Shown here piece by piece: positions 17,157-26,693 of a stretch of 64,000 bases of DNA. The notes below the pieces were generated by a model. It was not told where the DNA came from. It saw only the letters and a program-made list of their open reading frames with translations, and ran no database searches. Where the stretch lies: positions 62,001-126,000 of the forward strand of contig JAIKZG010000032.1 of assembly GCA_024682415.1 (NCBI GenBank). The letters run 5' to 3'. The stretch comes from Prevotella sp. (GTDB lineage: Bacteria; Bacteroidota; Bacteroidia; Bacteroidales; Bacteroidaceae). Every line of letters begins with the position of its first letter. Positions within the stretch are counted from its first letter, which is position 1. A program made the translations under genes and the position numbers.

Positions 17157-19217
17157 TTAATATTTATAAGCCACGCTCAGCATAAAAGCTCTGCCTGGCA
17201 TAGGATATTTAGCTACAATGCAATATTGTTTGTCGAAGATATTTTTTATATCGAGTCGGGCGTCAATGGAACTTTTGTTTATAGTGAATGTACGCATGAA
17301 GGAAAGTCCACACTCCACATACCCATCAATACATGTTCCATCATAATGCTCATTGTTAGTCCATCTGTTGGAAGACGCAATAACATGAGTAACTACATTT
17401 ACCCAAGGATTGTTCCATCCTAAAGATACACTTCCAAATTGCTTTGGAGTGTAAGCAATCTGATATTTATAATATTGTGAATGCTCGTTGGATGCGTTCA
17501 TTATGCGCTGAAAAGTGTAAGACACATTAAGATTGATAGCATGCTTCTTATTCAAATCTTTCTCTAAATTAAGGCTTGCCTCAATACCCTTTCCATGCAC
17601 TTTTTCTACATTGATATTACGCCATACGAACATATTATAAGGCACGGCTAATATCTTATTGCTCACATTATTAATATATGCGTCTAAAGTGAAGCTATAA
17701 TTTATTTCGCTTTCTGTTTTTACGCCATTTGACATTGCGAAGCCTACGTTAATCTGATTTGTAGACTCCGGCAAAAGATCTGTGCTGCCATAATGATAGA
17801 AATATAATTCATTGAATGTAGGCGATCTGAAAATGTTTTTATAAGAAGCCCTCACATACCACGGCATTTCTTTCAGCAGGCGATAAGAAATAGATATAGA
17901 AGGAGAAAATCTATTGATGTTTTTAGCAGGTTCAGCTTCCGCGACTCTTACATTATTTATATATTTAGAATGGAGCAAACGAGCTATAGCGGTAAATCGG
18001 TCCGACTGGTATTTGGCAGTAATACTTTGAAAGATAGTATTTCGGTATGGCTTTTGGTCGGTTTCCTTGCTGCTGTTAAGATTGTTGTAACTATAATCAA
18101 TGGAATAGTCAAACGAGACATTACGACATGGATTATATAATACGCAAAGAGAAGAATAAGCCTCTCTCTGCCAATAAGTTGCGTCAAGAGATCCATCCTT
18201 GTAGAGTCCGTTACGATATTCTGATGAAGCCCAATTAAATTTTCCCAGCCACTTAACGGAAATTTTGTCTGCATGAAAAATATTATATTTCAACTGAGAA
18301 AAAAAGTTTTTATCGTGGAGATTTTCATCGCTTAAATCTGTGTAATATCTCACAATACCTGGCAACTCTCTATTATTGTCGTAATAATAGACTTTACCCT
18401 GCACGTCGCTATACTTGGAAATGTTCCAAAAGAGATTTATTTCGCCGTGAGCAGAATTCATTTGGCTGTTAGTTCTGCGCTCGCGTGTCTTTATTTCCCC
18501 ATTTTCCAATGTAAAGGGATAATCGTTTTCTGAATATGTATATTCGGCCGAAACAGATAGAAAAAGTTTATCTGATATTCGTTTTTTATAGCTAAGGAAC
18601 GGATTGACGTATCCGAACGAGCCTAATTTCAATAGCGCAGTCATTCCCTCCTTTCTGTCCATAGTCTGGATTTCCAACAAAGATGCAGATGAACTATTTT
18701 TTGCTGGAACAAAGATGTCGTTTCCATCACCAAGAGTAAGAGAAATAGATGAAACATCATTAAGAGAATATCTTGCAATATCTATTGACGCATTCTGGCA
18801 TTCGCTAAGCATTATGCCGTCATAACTCACGCCTGTATATTGCGCGCCAAAGCCACGCACCGATACAGTTTTCATACCTCCCGCGCCCCCATAATCGCGT
18901 ACCACTACGCCCGGCATACGATTTACGGCATCGGTAAAATCAGTAATTCCCAATTGGGCAATTCTGTTTCTGTCGAACGAGCGAACAGGTACTCCGCTAC
19001 TTAATTCTTTACTATTACGAGAAGCCTTAACTTCCACTCCATCAAGTCTTATAGCGTTATTTACAACTGTATCTTTTGATTGCGTAGACGCACCATCAGT
19101 AAACCCAATAGACTCTCTTTGCATAACATTATTGCCATACAAACACAGCACACCAACATGCTGAAAACAGCACATTGACATCGCAATTACAATTATTTGC
19201 TTTTTCTTGAATAACAT
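17157..19217 (-). CDS. btuB: TonB-dependent receptor, BtuB-like
   Basis: 686 residues: signal peptide, a plug domain (VRSFDRNRIAQLGITDFTDAVNRMPGVVVRDYGGAGGMKTVSVRGF at about 75-120) and a 22-strand barrel ending in the aromatic residue-rich PGRAFMLSVAYKY. It takes up corrinoid through the outer membrane by TonB energy. It is the first gene behind the cobalamin riboswitch and its expression should fall when B12 is plentiful. No carboxypeptidase-like N-terminal extension (as in SusC) is seen, in keeping with a BtuB rather than SusC type. Confidence 0.9.
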   Translation of the reverse strand: MLFKKKQIIVIAMSMCCFQHVGVLCLYGNNVMQRESIGFTDGASTQSKDTVVNNAIRLDGVEVKASRNSKELSSGVPVRSFDRNRIAQLGITDFTDAVNRMPGVVVRDYGGAGGMKTVSVRGFGAQYTGVSYDGIMLSECQNASIDIARYSLNDVSSISLTLGDGNDIFVPAKNSSSASLLEIQTMDRKEGMTALLKLGSFGYVNPFLSYKKRISDKLFLSVSAEYTYSENDYPFTLENGEIKTRERRTNSQMNSAHGEINLFWNISKYSDVQGKVYYYDNNRELPGIVRYYTDLSDENLHDKNFFSQLKYNIFHADKISVKWLGKFNWASSEYRNGLYKDGSLDATYWQREAYSSLCVLYNPCRNVSFDYSIDYSYNNLNSSKETDQKPYRNTIFQSITAKYQSDRFTAIARLLHSKYINNVRVAEAEPAKNINRFSPSISISYRLLKEMPWYVRASYKNIFRSPTFNELYFYHYGSTDLLPESTNQINVGFAMSNGVKTESEINYSFTLDAYINNVSNKILAVPYNMFVWRNINVEKVHGKGIEASLNLEKDLNKKHAINLNVSYTFQRIMNASNEHSQYYKYQIAYTPKQFGSVSLGWNNPWVNVVTHVIASSNRWTNNEHYDGTCIDGYVECGLSFMRTFTINKSSIDARLDIKNIFDKQYCIVAKYPMPGRAFMLSVAYKY

Positions 19218-19258
19218 AAATTTACGCCTAACCCACGAGGACGAAATTAAAATAATAA

Positions 19259-19462
19259 GAATCAGGCAGGTCTTCTGGCTCGCAGTCTGAGGGATAACGC
19301 CTTCCCGACCAAACGACCAGTGGCTCTATTTCTGTTATCCTCATTTTTAATTCCCATTTCACACATATAAAGAAAAAGGAAAGAGACTGCACACAGCAGC
19401 GGGACTGTAAGTGATTCTCACACTTTTCCCTATTAATCACCGTTAAGGTGAACCTGTTTCCG
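19259..19462 (-). promoter_or_regulatory. Cobalamin (adenosylcobalamin) riboswitch
   Basis: Read on the minus strand the leader contains the conserved blocks in order: AGGTTC/GGTGA near the 5' end, AGGGAA, GTGTGAGAATCAC, ACAGTCCCGCTGCTGTG (the B12 box core), GCCACTGG, then GGGAAGGCG and the closing CCAGAAGACCTGCCTG. It begins just after the -7 element at 19467-19474 and ends about 40 nt before the btuB start, so it can shut off btuB-btuG-btuF-btuC when cobalamin binds. Confidence 0.95.
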
Positions 19463-19466
19463 CCTG

Positions 19467-19474
19467 CAAAGGTA
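19467..19474 (-). promoter_or_regulatory. -7 element of the B12 operon promoter
   Basis: CAAAGGTA on the plus strand, i.e. TACCTTTG on the minus strand, directly before the riboswitch. No good TTTG is visible at -33. Confidence 0.7.
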
Positions 19475-19516
19475 ATAAGAAAAACACATTGACACATATT
19501 TTCTGATAAAAATAAG

Positions 19517-19545
19517 ATTGGAATAGAGTTTTTTTCGTATTTTTG
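19517..19545 (+). promoter_or_regulatory. Promoter of the M48 protease operon
   Basis: ATTG at 19517-19520 and TATTTTTG at 19538-19545 with a 17-nt spacer, somewhat short; divergent to the B12 operon promoter. Confidence 0.6.
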
Positions 19546-19591
19546 TTCTCAAAAATTACATATCATAAAAGAGAAATACATTCATACTATT

Positions 19592-20527
19592 ATGAGAAAA
19601 GCAAAATTTCTATTAATTACATTCGTTGTGGCTTTGCTCTCTGCATGTGGCACAACAAGAACAGTACCTATAACGGGACGTAAACAAAATCTGCTCGTAA
19701 GCGACGCTCAGATATTGAATCTCAGCAATCAAGAATACACAAAATATATGTCGAGTGCCAAGAAATCTACCAACTCGACAAATACTGCTATGGTGAAGCG
19801 TGTCGGCACGCGTTTGGCAAATGCCGTGGAGAACTATCTTAGAAGCCACAACATGGCTAATGAAGTAAAGAACTTCAGCTGGGAATTTAATCTCGTGAAA
19901 GACAATAATGTAAACGCCTTTTGTATGCCTGGCGGAAAGATTGTGGTCTACGAAGGATTACTCCCTGTCACACAAGATGAATCTTCATTGGCAATAGTGT
20001 TGGGACATGAGATTGCTCATGCAGTGGCAAAACATTCCGCTGAGCAGATGTCGAAACAAATTCGTCAGCAATATGGAATGCAGATTGGCGCTGGAATATT
20101 GGGCGCGGCAGGCGTAGGCTCTGACATGACAAGCATTGCTGCCACAATCGCGCAATATGGTTTCTCTTTCAGAAATCTGAAATATTCTCGCGACAACGAA
20201 AGCGAAGCCGACCACATGGGGTTAATCTTTGCTGCGATGGCAGGCTACGACCCAAGAGTAGCCGTAACCTTTTGGCAAAGAATGGCAGCTAAAAGCGGTG
20301 GTAATCAAAACGATATGTTCAGCGACCACCCTTCTGACGCAAAACGCATCGCTGCTATCAAGACAGAACTGCCAGAGGCGTTGAAATATTACAATGCTGC
20401 AAAAGGCATAAGCAATAACAGCACGCCTACCAAGCGTTCTACAAAAAAAACATCAAGCCAAAAGAACACACGCAAACAGGTTAAATCAGTTTCGGCTGAA
20501 AGCCTTTATAAAAACATGAAAAAATAA
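19592..20527 (+). CDS. M48-family zinc metalloprotease, lipoprotein
   Basis: 311 residues with a lipoprotein signal (LLSACGTT, Cys at 19) and the M48 fold: LGHEIAHAVAKHS gives H139-E-x-x-H143 and NESEADHMG holds the third zinc ligand. Proteins of this kind (LoiP/BepA-like) degrade or help fold envelope proteins in the periplasm. The C-terminus is Lys/Ser/Thr-rich. The NfeD and stomatin-like genes follow after 18 and 13 bp, so the three are probably one operon for membrane quality control. Confidence 0.9.
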   Translation: MRKAKFLLITFVVALLSACGTTRTVPITGRKQNLLVSDAQILNLSNQEYTKYMSSAKKSTNSTNTAMVKRVGTRLANAVENYLRSHNMANEVKNFSWEFNLVKDNNVNAFCMPGGKIVVYEGLLPVTQDESSLAIVLGHEIAHAVAKHSAEQMSKQIRQQYGMQIGAGILGAAGVGSDMTSIAATIAQYGFSFRNLKYSRDNESEADHMGLIFAAMAGYDPRVAVTFWQRMAAKSGGNQNDMFSDHPSDAKRIAAIKTELPEALKYYNAAKGISNNSTPTKRSTKKTSSQKNTRKQVKSVSAESLYKNMKK

Positions 20528-20545
20528 TCTTCCTAAATTAATTAT

Positions 20546-21025
20546 ATGATAGAATACATTCAGAACAATTTATGGCTATTTTGGCTGATTATAGCCATCG
20601 TGAGCCTGATATTGGAACTTAGCAGCGGCACATTCTTTATTATGTGTTTTGCTATAGGCTCTATAATCACGATTTTTTGTACTCTGCTTGGTATTCCATT
20701 CTGGAGTCAGGTTTTATTATTCGCTATTTTCTCTACATTAAGTATCTATTGGGTAAGACCTTTTGCCATTAAGTATCTGCATAGCAGCAAGAAAGAACGC
20801 CTTAGCAATGCAGACGCTTTAATATCACGCGAAGGCATAGTAAGCGAAACCATTGAGCAGAATGGCTATGGCAGAGTTAAAGTTGATGGTGACGACTGGA
20901 AAGCTAAGAGCATTGACGGAAACGAAATCGCGAAAGGCACTATGGTTGAAATCGTCAATATAGAATCAATAATTATAACGGTAAAAGAGAAATTACCTAT
21001 TAACAATATTGTAGAACATAACTAA
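20546..21025 (+). CDS. NfeD-like short protein
   Basis: 159 residues: two to three membrane helices in the first 80 residues and a C-terminal OB-fold (SREGIVSETIEQNGYGRVKVDGDDWKAKS). NfeD proteins pair with stomatin/SPFH proteins, and the SPFH gene follows 13 bp downstream, the classical arrangement. The molecular role is organisation of membrane microdomains or protein quality control. Confidence 0.88.
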   Translation: MIEYIQNNLWLFWLIIAIVSLILELSSGTFFIMCFAIGSIITIFCTLLGIPFWSQVLLFAIFSTLSIYWVRPFAIKYLHSSKKERLSNADALISREGIVSETIEQNGYGRVKVDGDDWKAKSIDGNEIAKGTMVEIVNIESIIITVKEKLPINNIVEHN

Positions 21026-21038
21026 AAGATTAAAACTT

Positions 21039-21992
21039 ATGTTAGAATTCGGAACAATCGCACTATTAGTAATAGTGTTTTTCGTGCTTATCTTCGCAAA
21101 GATGGCACTTGTAATCATTGCCCAATCGGAGACAAAGATTATTGAGCGTCTTGGAAAATATTACGCAACCCTCAAGCCTGGCATCAACGTTATAATTCCA
21201 TTCATAGATAGGGCTAAGGATATCGTAACCATAAGAAACGGCAGATACACATACACCAATACGATAGATTTAAGAGAGCAGGTCTATGACTTTGACAAGC
21301 AGAACGTTATTACCAAAGATAACATTCAGATGCAAATCAATGCTTTGCTCTATTTTCAAATCGTAGATCCATTCAAGGCTGTATACGAGATTAACAATCT
21401 GCCCAATGCCATTGAGAAACTTACACAAACCACCTTGCGTAACATCATCGGCGAGATGGAACTCGACCAGACATTGACAAGTCGCGACACAATCAACACC
21501 AAACTTCGTGCCGTGCTCGACGACGCCACAAACAAGTGGGGAATTAAAGTCAATCGCGTAGAATTACAGGATATCACTCCTCCACAAAGCGTATTGCAGG
21601 CTATGGAGAAGCAGATGCAGGCAGAACGCAACAAGCGTGCCACAATTCTTACAAGTGAGGGTGAGAAGCAGGCACAGATATTGCAGTCAGAGGGTGAAAA
21701 GGCAGCTACCATCAACCGCGCTGAAGCCGACAAGCAGCAGAAGATTCTTCGCGCTGAAGGTGAAGCTCAGGCTCGCATAAAGGTGGCAGAAGCTGAGGCT
21801 ATAGCAATACAAAAAATCACAGACGCTGTAGGTCAAAGTACAAATCCTGCCAACTATCTCTTGGCTCAGAAATATATCCAAATGCTGCATCAGGTGGCAA
21901 GTGGCGACCAGTCTAAGATTGTTTACATGCCATACGAGGCTACAAACATGCTTGGAAGCATTGGCGGCATAAAAGATTTGTTCAAGAATTAA
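21039..21992 (+). CDS. SPFH/Band 7 (stomatin/QmcA-like) membrane protein
   Basis: 317 residues: one N-terminal membrane helix, the PHB domain (IIERLGKYYATLKPGINVIIPF, VITKDNIQMQINALLYFQ) and a long Ala/Glu/Lys coiled coil from about 185 to 265 with repeats of the type GEKQAQILQSEGEKAATI. It should form large membrane rings with the NfeD partner encoded just upstream. Confidence 0.93.
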   Translation: MLEFGTIALLVIVFFVLIFAKMALVIIAQSETKIIERLGKYYATLKPGINVIIPFIDRAKDIVTIRNGRYTYTNTIDLREQVYDFDKQNVITKDNIQMQINALLYFQIVDPFKAVYEINNLPNAIEKLTQTTLRNIIGEMELDQTLTSRDTINTKLRAVLDDATNKWGIKVNRVELQDITPPQSVLQAMEKQMQAERNKRATILTSEGEKQAQILQSEGEKAATINRAEADKQQKILRAEGEAQARIKVAEAEAIAIQKITDAVGQSTNPANYLLAQKYIQMLHQVASGDQSKIVYMPYEATNMLGSIGGIKDLFKN

Positions 21993-22062
21993 TGTCGCAT
22001 GCCTTGTTTATCAGCTAAATACAGCATAAACAAAGCACACTTAGAATATAAAGATCAAACCA

Positions 22063-22110
22063 TCACCCTTGAATGTGTCTTTCTCTGATTGAACATTCAA
22101 GGGTGAATTT
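22063..22110 (+). terminator. Terminator after the SPFH gene
   Basis: A 14-bp perfect stem (22063-22076 with 22093-22106, TCACCCTTGAATGT and complement) and a 16-nt loop, followed by a weak T-rich stretch. Apart from this and the next promoter I see nothing in 21993-22288. Confidence 0.65.
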
Positions 22111-22173
22111 ATTCTTAAAAAAGTACAAAATAAGGACATTTTGTGTATTTTTGAAAAAAAATTAGTTTGAAGT

Positions 22174-22205
22174 ATTGACGCTTTTAAAATTATTTCCTAT
22201 TTTTG
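22174..22205 (+). promoter_or_regulatory. Promoter of the AraC-type regulator
   Basis: TATTTTTG at 22198-22205 with ATTG at 22174-22177, 20-nt spacer; leader of about 80 nt. Confidence 0.6.
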
Positions 22206-22288
22206 CAAGTAAATAAATTAGAATTGGTATAACACATTAATTTTATACAACAATAAAAGATAAATCAAGATATTATTAATATAGAATC

Positions 22289-22726
22289 ATGGGAAAGTAT
22301 AACATTACTGAAAAGAAAGAAAAGGATGCAGCTTACCGCACCTTAGTTAGTCCTAAGCTAATGGATGAACTTCAGGAGAAGATTCTAAATGTCATTCTTA
22401 TACAGAAGAAATATAAAGACAAGAATTATTCTGCAAGAAAGTTAGCAGAGGATCTCGGAACTAATACACGTTATATCTCAGCTGTTGTAAACGTAAAGTT
22501 CCACATGAACTATACTTCATTCGTTAATAAGTATCGTATTGATGAGGCTATGGCGCTCCTCGTAGACAAGCGTTATAGAAATCTTAATATGGAAGAGATT
22601 TCAGATATGGTAGGCTTCTCTAATCGCCAATCTTTCTATGCGTCTTTCTATCGTATTAACGGTACTACACCACGCGAATACAAATTACGTCACCTCAGAG
22701 GAATTAGAAACAGAGGAGAGAAATAA
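22289..22726 (+). CDS. AraC-type helix-turn-helix regulator, DNA-binding domain only
   Basis: 145 residues, nearly all AraC-type double HTH: YSARKLAEDLGTNTRYISAVV for the first helix pair and MEEISDMVGFSNRQSFYASF followed by TTPREYK for the second. There is no sensor domain, so activity may be set by amount or by partner proteins. The M49 peptidase gene starts 12 bp later and is probably cotranscribed. Confidence 0.88.
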   Translation: MGKYNITEKKEKDAAYRTLVSPKLMDELQEKILNVILIQKKYKDKNYSARKLAEDLGTNTRYISAVVNVKFHMNYTSFVNKYRIDEAMALLVDKRYRNLNMEEISDMVGFSNRQSFYASFYRINGTTPREYKLRHLRGIRNRGEK

Positions 22727-22738
22727 AGTTATAAAGAA

Positions 22739-24688
22739 ATGCAACTCGATTTTAACTATTCAGACGAACGCTTTGCTGACTTGCAAATGTTGCGTTATCG
22801 CTTGAAAGGTTGGGACGAGCTTTCTTTAGAACAAAAAAAATATATCTACTTTTTAGCTAAAGCAACCTTGATGGGTCGAGATATCACAACCGACCAACAA
22901 GGTTGCTTTAACTTGCAAATACGTAAGGCTCTCGAAAGCGCGGTAAATTTATACAAAGGCGACAGAGAGTCAAGCGAATTTAAAGAGTTGATAGTTTATC
23001 TGAAGAGAGTTTGGTTTTCCAACGGTATTCACCACCATTATGGATGTGATAAATTCATACCAAACTTTTCGGAAAATTTCCTCCGAAAAGTTTTTCTATC
23101 TATAGGAGCTGAAAATTTACCTTTAAAAGAAGGAGAAACCATAGAAGACTTTTTAGATACGATTATGCCTGTTATATTCGACAAGAACATAATGACAAAA
23201 CGCGTATCAAGAAATCCAGACACAGACGTAATAAAAGCATCGGCATGCAATTATTATGAGAATGTTTCTCAAGATGAGGCTCACGATTATTACGAAAAGA
23301 AAGCTCAAAATCAAGGCGATGCACACCCTTCTTACGGACTTAACTCTAAACTCGTAAAAGAAAACGGCGAGTTGAAAGAAAAAGTATGGCATATAGGCGG
23401 AATGTATAGCAATGCCATTGAGCAAATAGTGTATTGGCTTAACAAGGCTAAGGAGGTAGCCGAGAATGATGAAGAAAAGCAGATAATTAATCTGCTGATA
23501 AGCTATTATAAGACAGGCGACCTCAAAACATTTGATGATTATTCTATAGCATGGCTACAACAAAAAGAAGGCGACGTGGATTTCATCAATGGATTTATTG
23601 AGGTGTATGGCGATCCTATCGGAATAAAAGGTTCATGGGAAGGTCTTGTAGAATATGTTGATGAAGAAGCGACAAAGCGCACAAAAACTATAAGCGAAAA
23701 CGCGAAATGGTTTGAAGACCACTCTCCTATTAATCCACGCTTTAGGAAAAGCAAGGTAAAAGGTGTTTCCGCCAAGGTAATAAACGCTGCTATGCTTGGA
23801 GGTGATGAATATCCATCATCTGCCATTGGAATTAATCTGCCTAATGCCGACTGGATAAGAGCTCAATATGGAAGCAAAAGCGTAACGATCGGTAACTTAA
23901 CAGAAGCATACGACAAAGCAGCGCATGGCAACGGATTCTATGAAGAGTATGTGATTGACAAAGATACATTGGACATGATTAATAAATATGGTGACCAATG
24001 CGACGATTTACATACCGACCTGCATGAATGCTTAGGTCATGGAAGCGGTCAGCTATTACCGGGCGTAGATCCGAATGCCATGAAATCTTACGCAAGCACG
24101 ATAGAAGAAGCCAGAGCCGATCTGTTCGGTCTTTATTATATTGCAGACGAAAAATTAATAGAACTCGGATTGCTAAAAGATAAAGACGCATATAAAAGCC
24201 AATATTATACATACATAATGAATGGCTTGCTCACTCAACTTGTGAGAATCAATATCGGCGCACAGATTGAGGAAGACCACATGCGTAATCGTGCTTTGAT
24301 AGCATATTGGGTTTTGGATCACGCTGACGGAGCTGTAGAATTGATAAAACGCGAGAACAAAACTTACGTTAAGATAAATGACTACGAGAAGCTGCGCAAA
24401 CTTTTTGCTACATTGCTTGCCGAAATACAGCGCATAAAGAGCGAAGGCGATTATGAAAGCGCGAAGAATCTCGTAGAAAAATATGCGATAAAGATTGATT
24501 CTGAACTGCATAAGGAAATAAAAGAACGCTATTCTAAGCTAAATATCGCGCCTTATAAAGGCTTTATCAATCCTTGGCTGAAACCAGTTAAAGATGAAAA
24601 TGGCGAGATAACAGATGTTGAAGTAGACTACACTGAAACATATTCTCACCAGATGATGCGATATTCCAAAGAATACGCTACATTATAA
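22739..24688 (+). CDS. M49-family peptidase, dipeptidyl-peptidase III-like
   Basis: 649 residues. The zinc motif H429-E-C-L-G-H434 (HECLGHGSGQ) is the HExxGH form found only in DPP III-type enzymes, and IEEARADLFGLYY (E456/E457) supplies the third ligand. It lacks a signal peptide and is probably cytoplasmic, where it would remove dipeptides from oligopeptide N-termini. Downstream the next gene starts after 3 bp. Confidence 0.92.
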   Translation: MQLDFNYSDERFADLQMLRYRLKGWDELSLEQKKYIYFLAKATLMGRDITTDQQGCFNLQIRKALESAVNLYKGDRESSEFKELIVYLKRVWFSNGIHHHYGCDKFIPNFSENFLRKVFLSIGAENLPLKEGETIEDFLDTIMPVIFDKNIMTKRVSRNPDTDVIKASACNYYENVSQDEAHDYYEKKAQNQGDAHPSYGLNSKLVKENGELKEKVWHIGGMYSNAIEQIVYWLNKAKEVAENDEEKQIINLLISYYKTGDLKTFDDYSIAWLQQKEGDVDFINGFIEVYGDPIGIKGSWEGLVEYVDEEATKRTKTISENAKWFEDHSPINPRFRKSKVKGVSAKVINAAMLGGDEYPSSAIGINLPNADWIRAQYGSKSVTIGNLTEAYDKAAHGNGFYEEYVIDKDTLDMINKYGDQCDDLHTDLHECLGHGSGQLLPGVDPNAMKSYASTIEEARADLFGLYYIADEKLIELGLLKDKDAYKSQYYTYIMNGLLTQLVRINIGAQIEEDHMRNRALIAYWVLDHADGAVELIKRENKTYVKINDYEKLRKLFATLLAEIQRIKSEGDYESAKNLVEKYAIKIDSELHKEIKERYSKLNIAPYKGFINPWLKPVKDENGEITDVEVDYTETYSHQMMRYSKEYATL

Positions 24689-24691
24689 TAT

Positions 24692-25315
24692 ATGGACGAT
24701 ATAAAAGACATAATAAAGGAAATCAAGAAATCGTTCAGGCTGTTCATGAACGGTGTAGCTTCGCGCTCGATGCGTGAAAAAGGCCTTGATTACAAAATAA
24801 ACTGGGGACTCACCCTACCACAGCTTAAACAATTAGCCGCGCAATACGACAAGAACGCGCAATTGGCAATAGAATTATGGAAGGACGACGTGAGGGAATG
24901 TAAGATATTAGCCACATTGCTTATGCCGGCAGAAGAAATGTCAATTGAGCTTGCCGAATTATGGATGGAGCAGACGCATTCTCAGGAAATGGCAGAAATG
25001 CTTGCGTTCAATTTATATCAGCACTTAGATTTCGCGCCTGCACTTGCATACAAATGGATGGCGTCAGAAGATATCGCATCTCAGATATGTGCTTATCAGA
25101 TATTGGCACGACTATTTATGCAGGGAAAGGAGCCTAACGAACGAGGCATAAACGAGTTTATAGATCAAGCAATGACAGCTCTGCAAAATGATAATATCGG
25201 CTTGAAGCATGCGGTAATGAATTGTATTCAGCATTTTTCTAATCTCGGATTGCTTTACGAAAGGCTAATTCAATCGGCATTGAAGAAGCTGGATGCTCCC
25301 CAAAAAGAAAGCTAA
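24692..25315 (+). CDS. DNA alkylation repair (AlkD/HEAT-repeat)-like protein
   Basis: 207 residues, all helical, with the pattern of the PF08713 family: MREKGLDYKINWGLTLPQLKQLA near residues 26-47, WKDDVRECKILATLL at 66-80 and repeated helical pairs. AlkD-type proteins excise alkylated bases without base flipping, but many relatives in Bacteroidetes are uncharacterised, so the role is tentative. It is the third gene of the regulator-peptidase operon. Confidence 0.65.
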   Translation: MDDIKDIIKEIKKSFRLFMNGVASRSMREKGLDYKINWGLTLPQLKQLAAQYDKNAQLAIELWKDDVRECKILATLLMPAEEMSIELAELWMEQTHSQEMAEMLAFNLYQHLDFAPALAYKWMASEDIASQICAYQILARLFMQGKEPNERGINEFIDQAMTALQNDNIGLKHAVMNCIQHFSNLGLLYERLIQSALKKLDAPQKES

Positions 25316-25321
25316 ATGTTC

Positions 25322-25350
25322 TTGTTTAAGTTTTCTTTTTAGTACTTTTG
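25322..25350 (+). promoter_or_regulatory. Promoter of purA
   Basis: TTG at 25322-25324, 18-nt spacer, TACTTTTG at 25343-25350. It supports the purA start at 25409 over the longer open frame. Confidence 0.7.
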
Positions 25351-25408
25351 CACAGACTAATTGCCAAAAGCAATAATTAATACTATTAATAAATACTGTT
25401 ATATAATA

Positions 25409-26683
25409 ATGAATAACGGAAAAGTAGATGTCCTGCTCGGTTTACAGTGGGGCGATGAAGGTAAAGGTAAAGTAGTAGACGTACTGACGCCGAAGTATGA
25501 TGTTGTAGCTCGTTTCCAGGGCGGTCCTAACGCTGGACATACCTTGGAGTTTGAAGGTCAGAAATATGTTTTGAGAAGCATTCCTTCAGGCGTATTTCAG
25601 GGCGACAAGGTAAACATCATCGGTAATGGTGTAGTGCTTGCTCCTGATTTGTTTATGGACGAAGCTAAAGAATTAGAGAAGAGCGGACATGAGCTTAAAA
25701 GCCGTCTGCATATCTCAAAGAAAGCTCATCTTATAATGCCTACCCATCGCTTGCTGGACGCTGCGATTGAAGCCTCTAAAGGCAAGAACAAAGTAGGAAC
25801 GACAGGCAAAGGCATTGGCCCTACTTACACCGACAAGACAAGTCGTAATGGTCTGCGTGTAGGCGATATTCTGGATAACTTTGAAGAGAAATACGCTGCT
25901 CATAAAGCACGCCATGAACAGATGCTTAAGAATCTGAACTACACAGATTACGACTTGACAGAAGTTGAGAAGAAATGGATGGAGGGTATTGAATATCTGA
26001 AGCAATTCCATTTGGTAGACAGCGAACATGAGATTAATAGTATTCTTCGTGAGGGCAAGAGCATTCTTTGCGAAGGTGCTCAAGGCACAATGCTTGATGT
26101 AGATTTCGGTTCTTATCCTTTCGTCACATCTTCTAACACAATATGCGCAGGCGCATGTATCGGTCTTGGAATCGGACCAAACAAGATTGGCGATGTATAT
26201 GGAATCACAAAGGCATATTGCACTCGCGTAGGTGCAGGCCCATTCCCTACTGAGCTTTTTGACGAAACAGGTAACACTCTGCGTCAATTAGGTCATGAGT
26301 ATGGTGCCGTTACAGGCAGAGAGCGTCGTTGCGGATGGATTGACCTCGTTGCTCTGAAATATTCTATCATGATAAATGGCGTAACCAAACTTATTATGAT
26401 GAAGAGCGATGTCCTTGACGGATTCGACACAATTAAGGCGTGTGTAGCATACAAGCAGAATGGCAAAGAAATAAATTACTTCCCATTCAATATTGAGGAA
26501 GGCATTGAGCCTATTTACAAGGAACTTCCAGGCTGGAAGACCGACATGACTAAGATGACAAGCGAAGATGAGTTCCCACAAGCATTTAAGGACTACATCA
26601 AGTTCTTGGAAGAAGAATTGGAAACTCCTATCGCAATTGTTTCAATAGGTCCGGATCGTGACCAGACAATAGTTAGGAAATAA
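25409..26683 (+). CDS. purA: Adenylosuccinate synthetase
   Basis: 424 residues. It joins IMP and aspartate with GTP in AMP synthesis. The N-terminal phosphate loop is GLQWGDEGKGKVVD with the catalytic Asp and Lys; GPNAGHT, GTTGKGIGP and the later CEGAQGTMLDVDFG and RERRCGWID are all present. The frame is open back to 25361 but the first 16 residues do not belong to the family; the ATG at 25409 is chosen. hisS follows after 10 bp. Confidence 0.97.
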   Translation: MNNGKVDVLLGLQWGDEGKGKVVDVLTPKYDVVARFQGGPNAGHTLEFEGQKYVLRSIPSGVFQGDKVNIIGNGVVLAPDLFMDEAKELEKSGHELKSRLHISKKAHLIMPTHRLLDAAIEASKGKNKVGTTGKGIGPTYTDKTSRNGLRVGDILDNFEEKYAAHKARHEQMLKNLNYTDYDLTEVEKKWMEGIEYLKQFHLVDSEHEINSILREGKSILCEGAQGTMLDVDFGSYPFVTSSNTICAGACIGLGIGPNKIGDVYGITKAYCTRVGAGPFPTELFDETGNTLRQLGHEYGAVTGRERRCGWIDLVALKYSIMINGVTKLIMMKSDVLDGFDTIKACVAYKQNGKEINYFPFNIEEGIEPIYKELPGWKTDMTKMTSEDEFPQAFKDYIKFLEEELETPIAIVSIGPDRDQTIVRK

Positions 26684-26693
26684 ACGATAAAAC

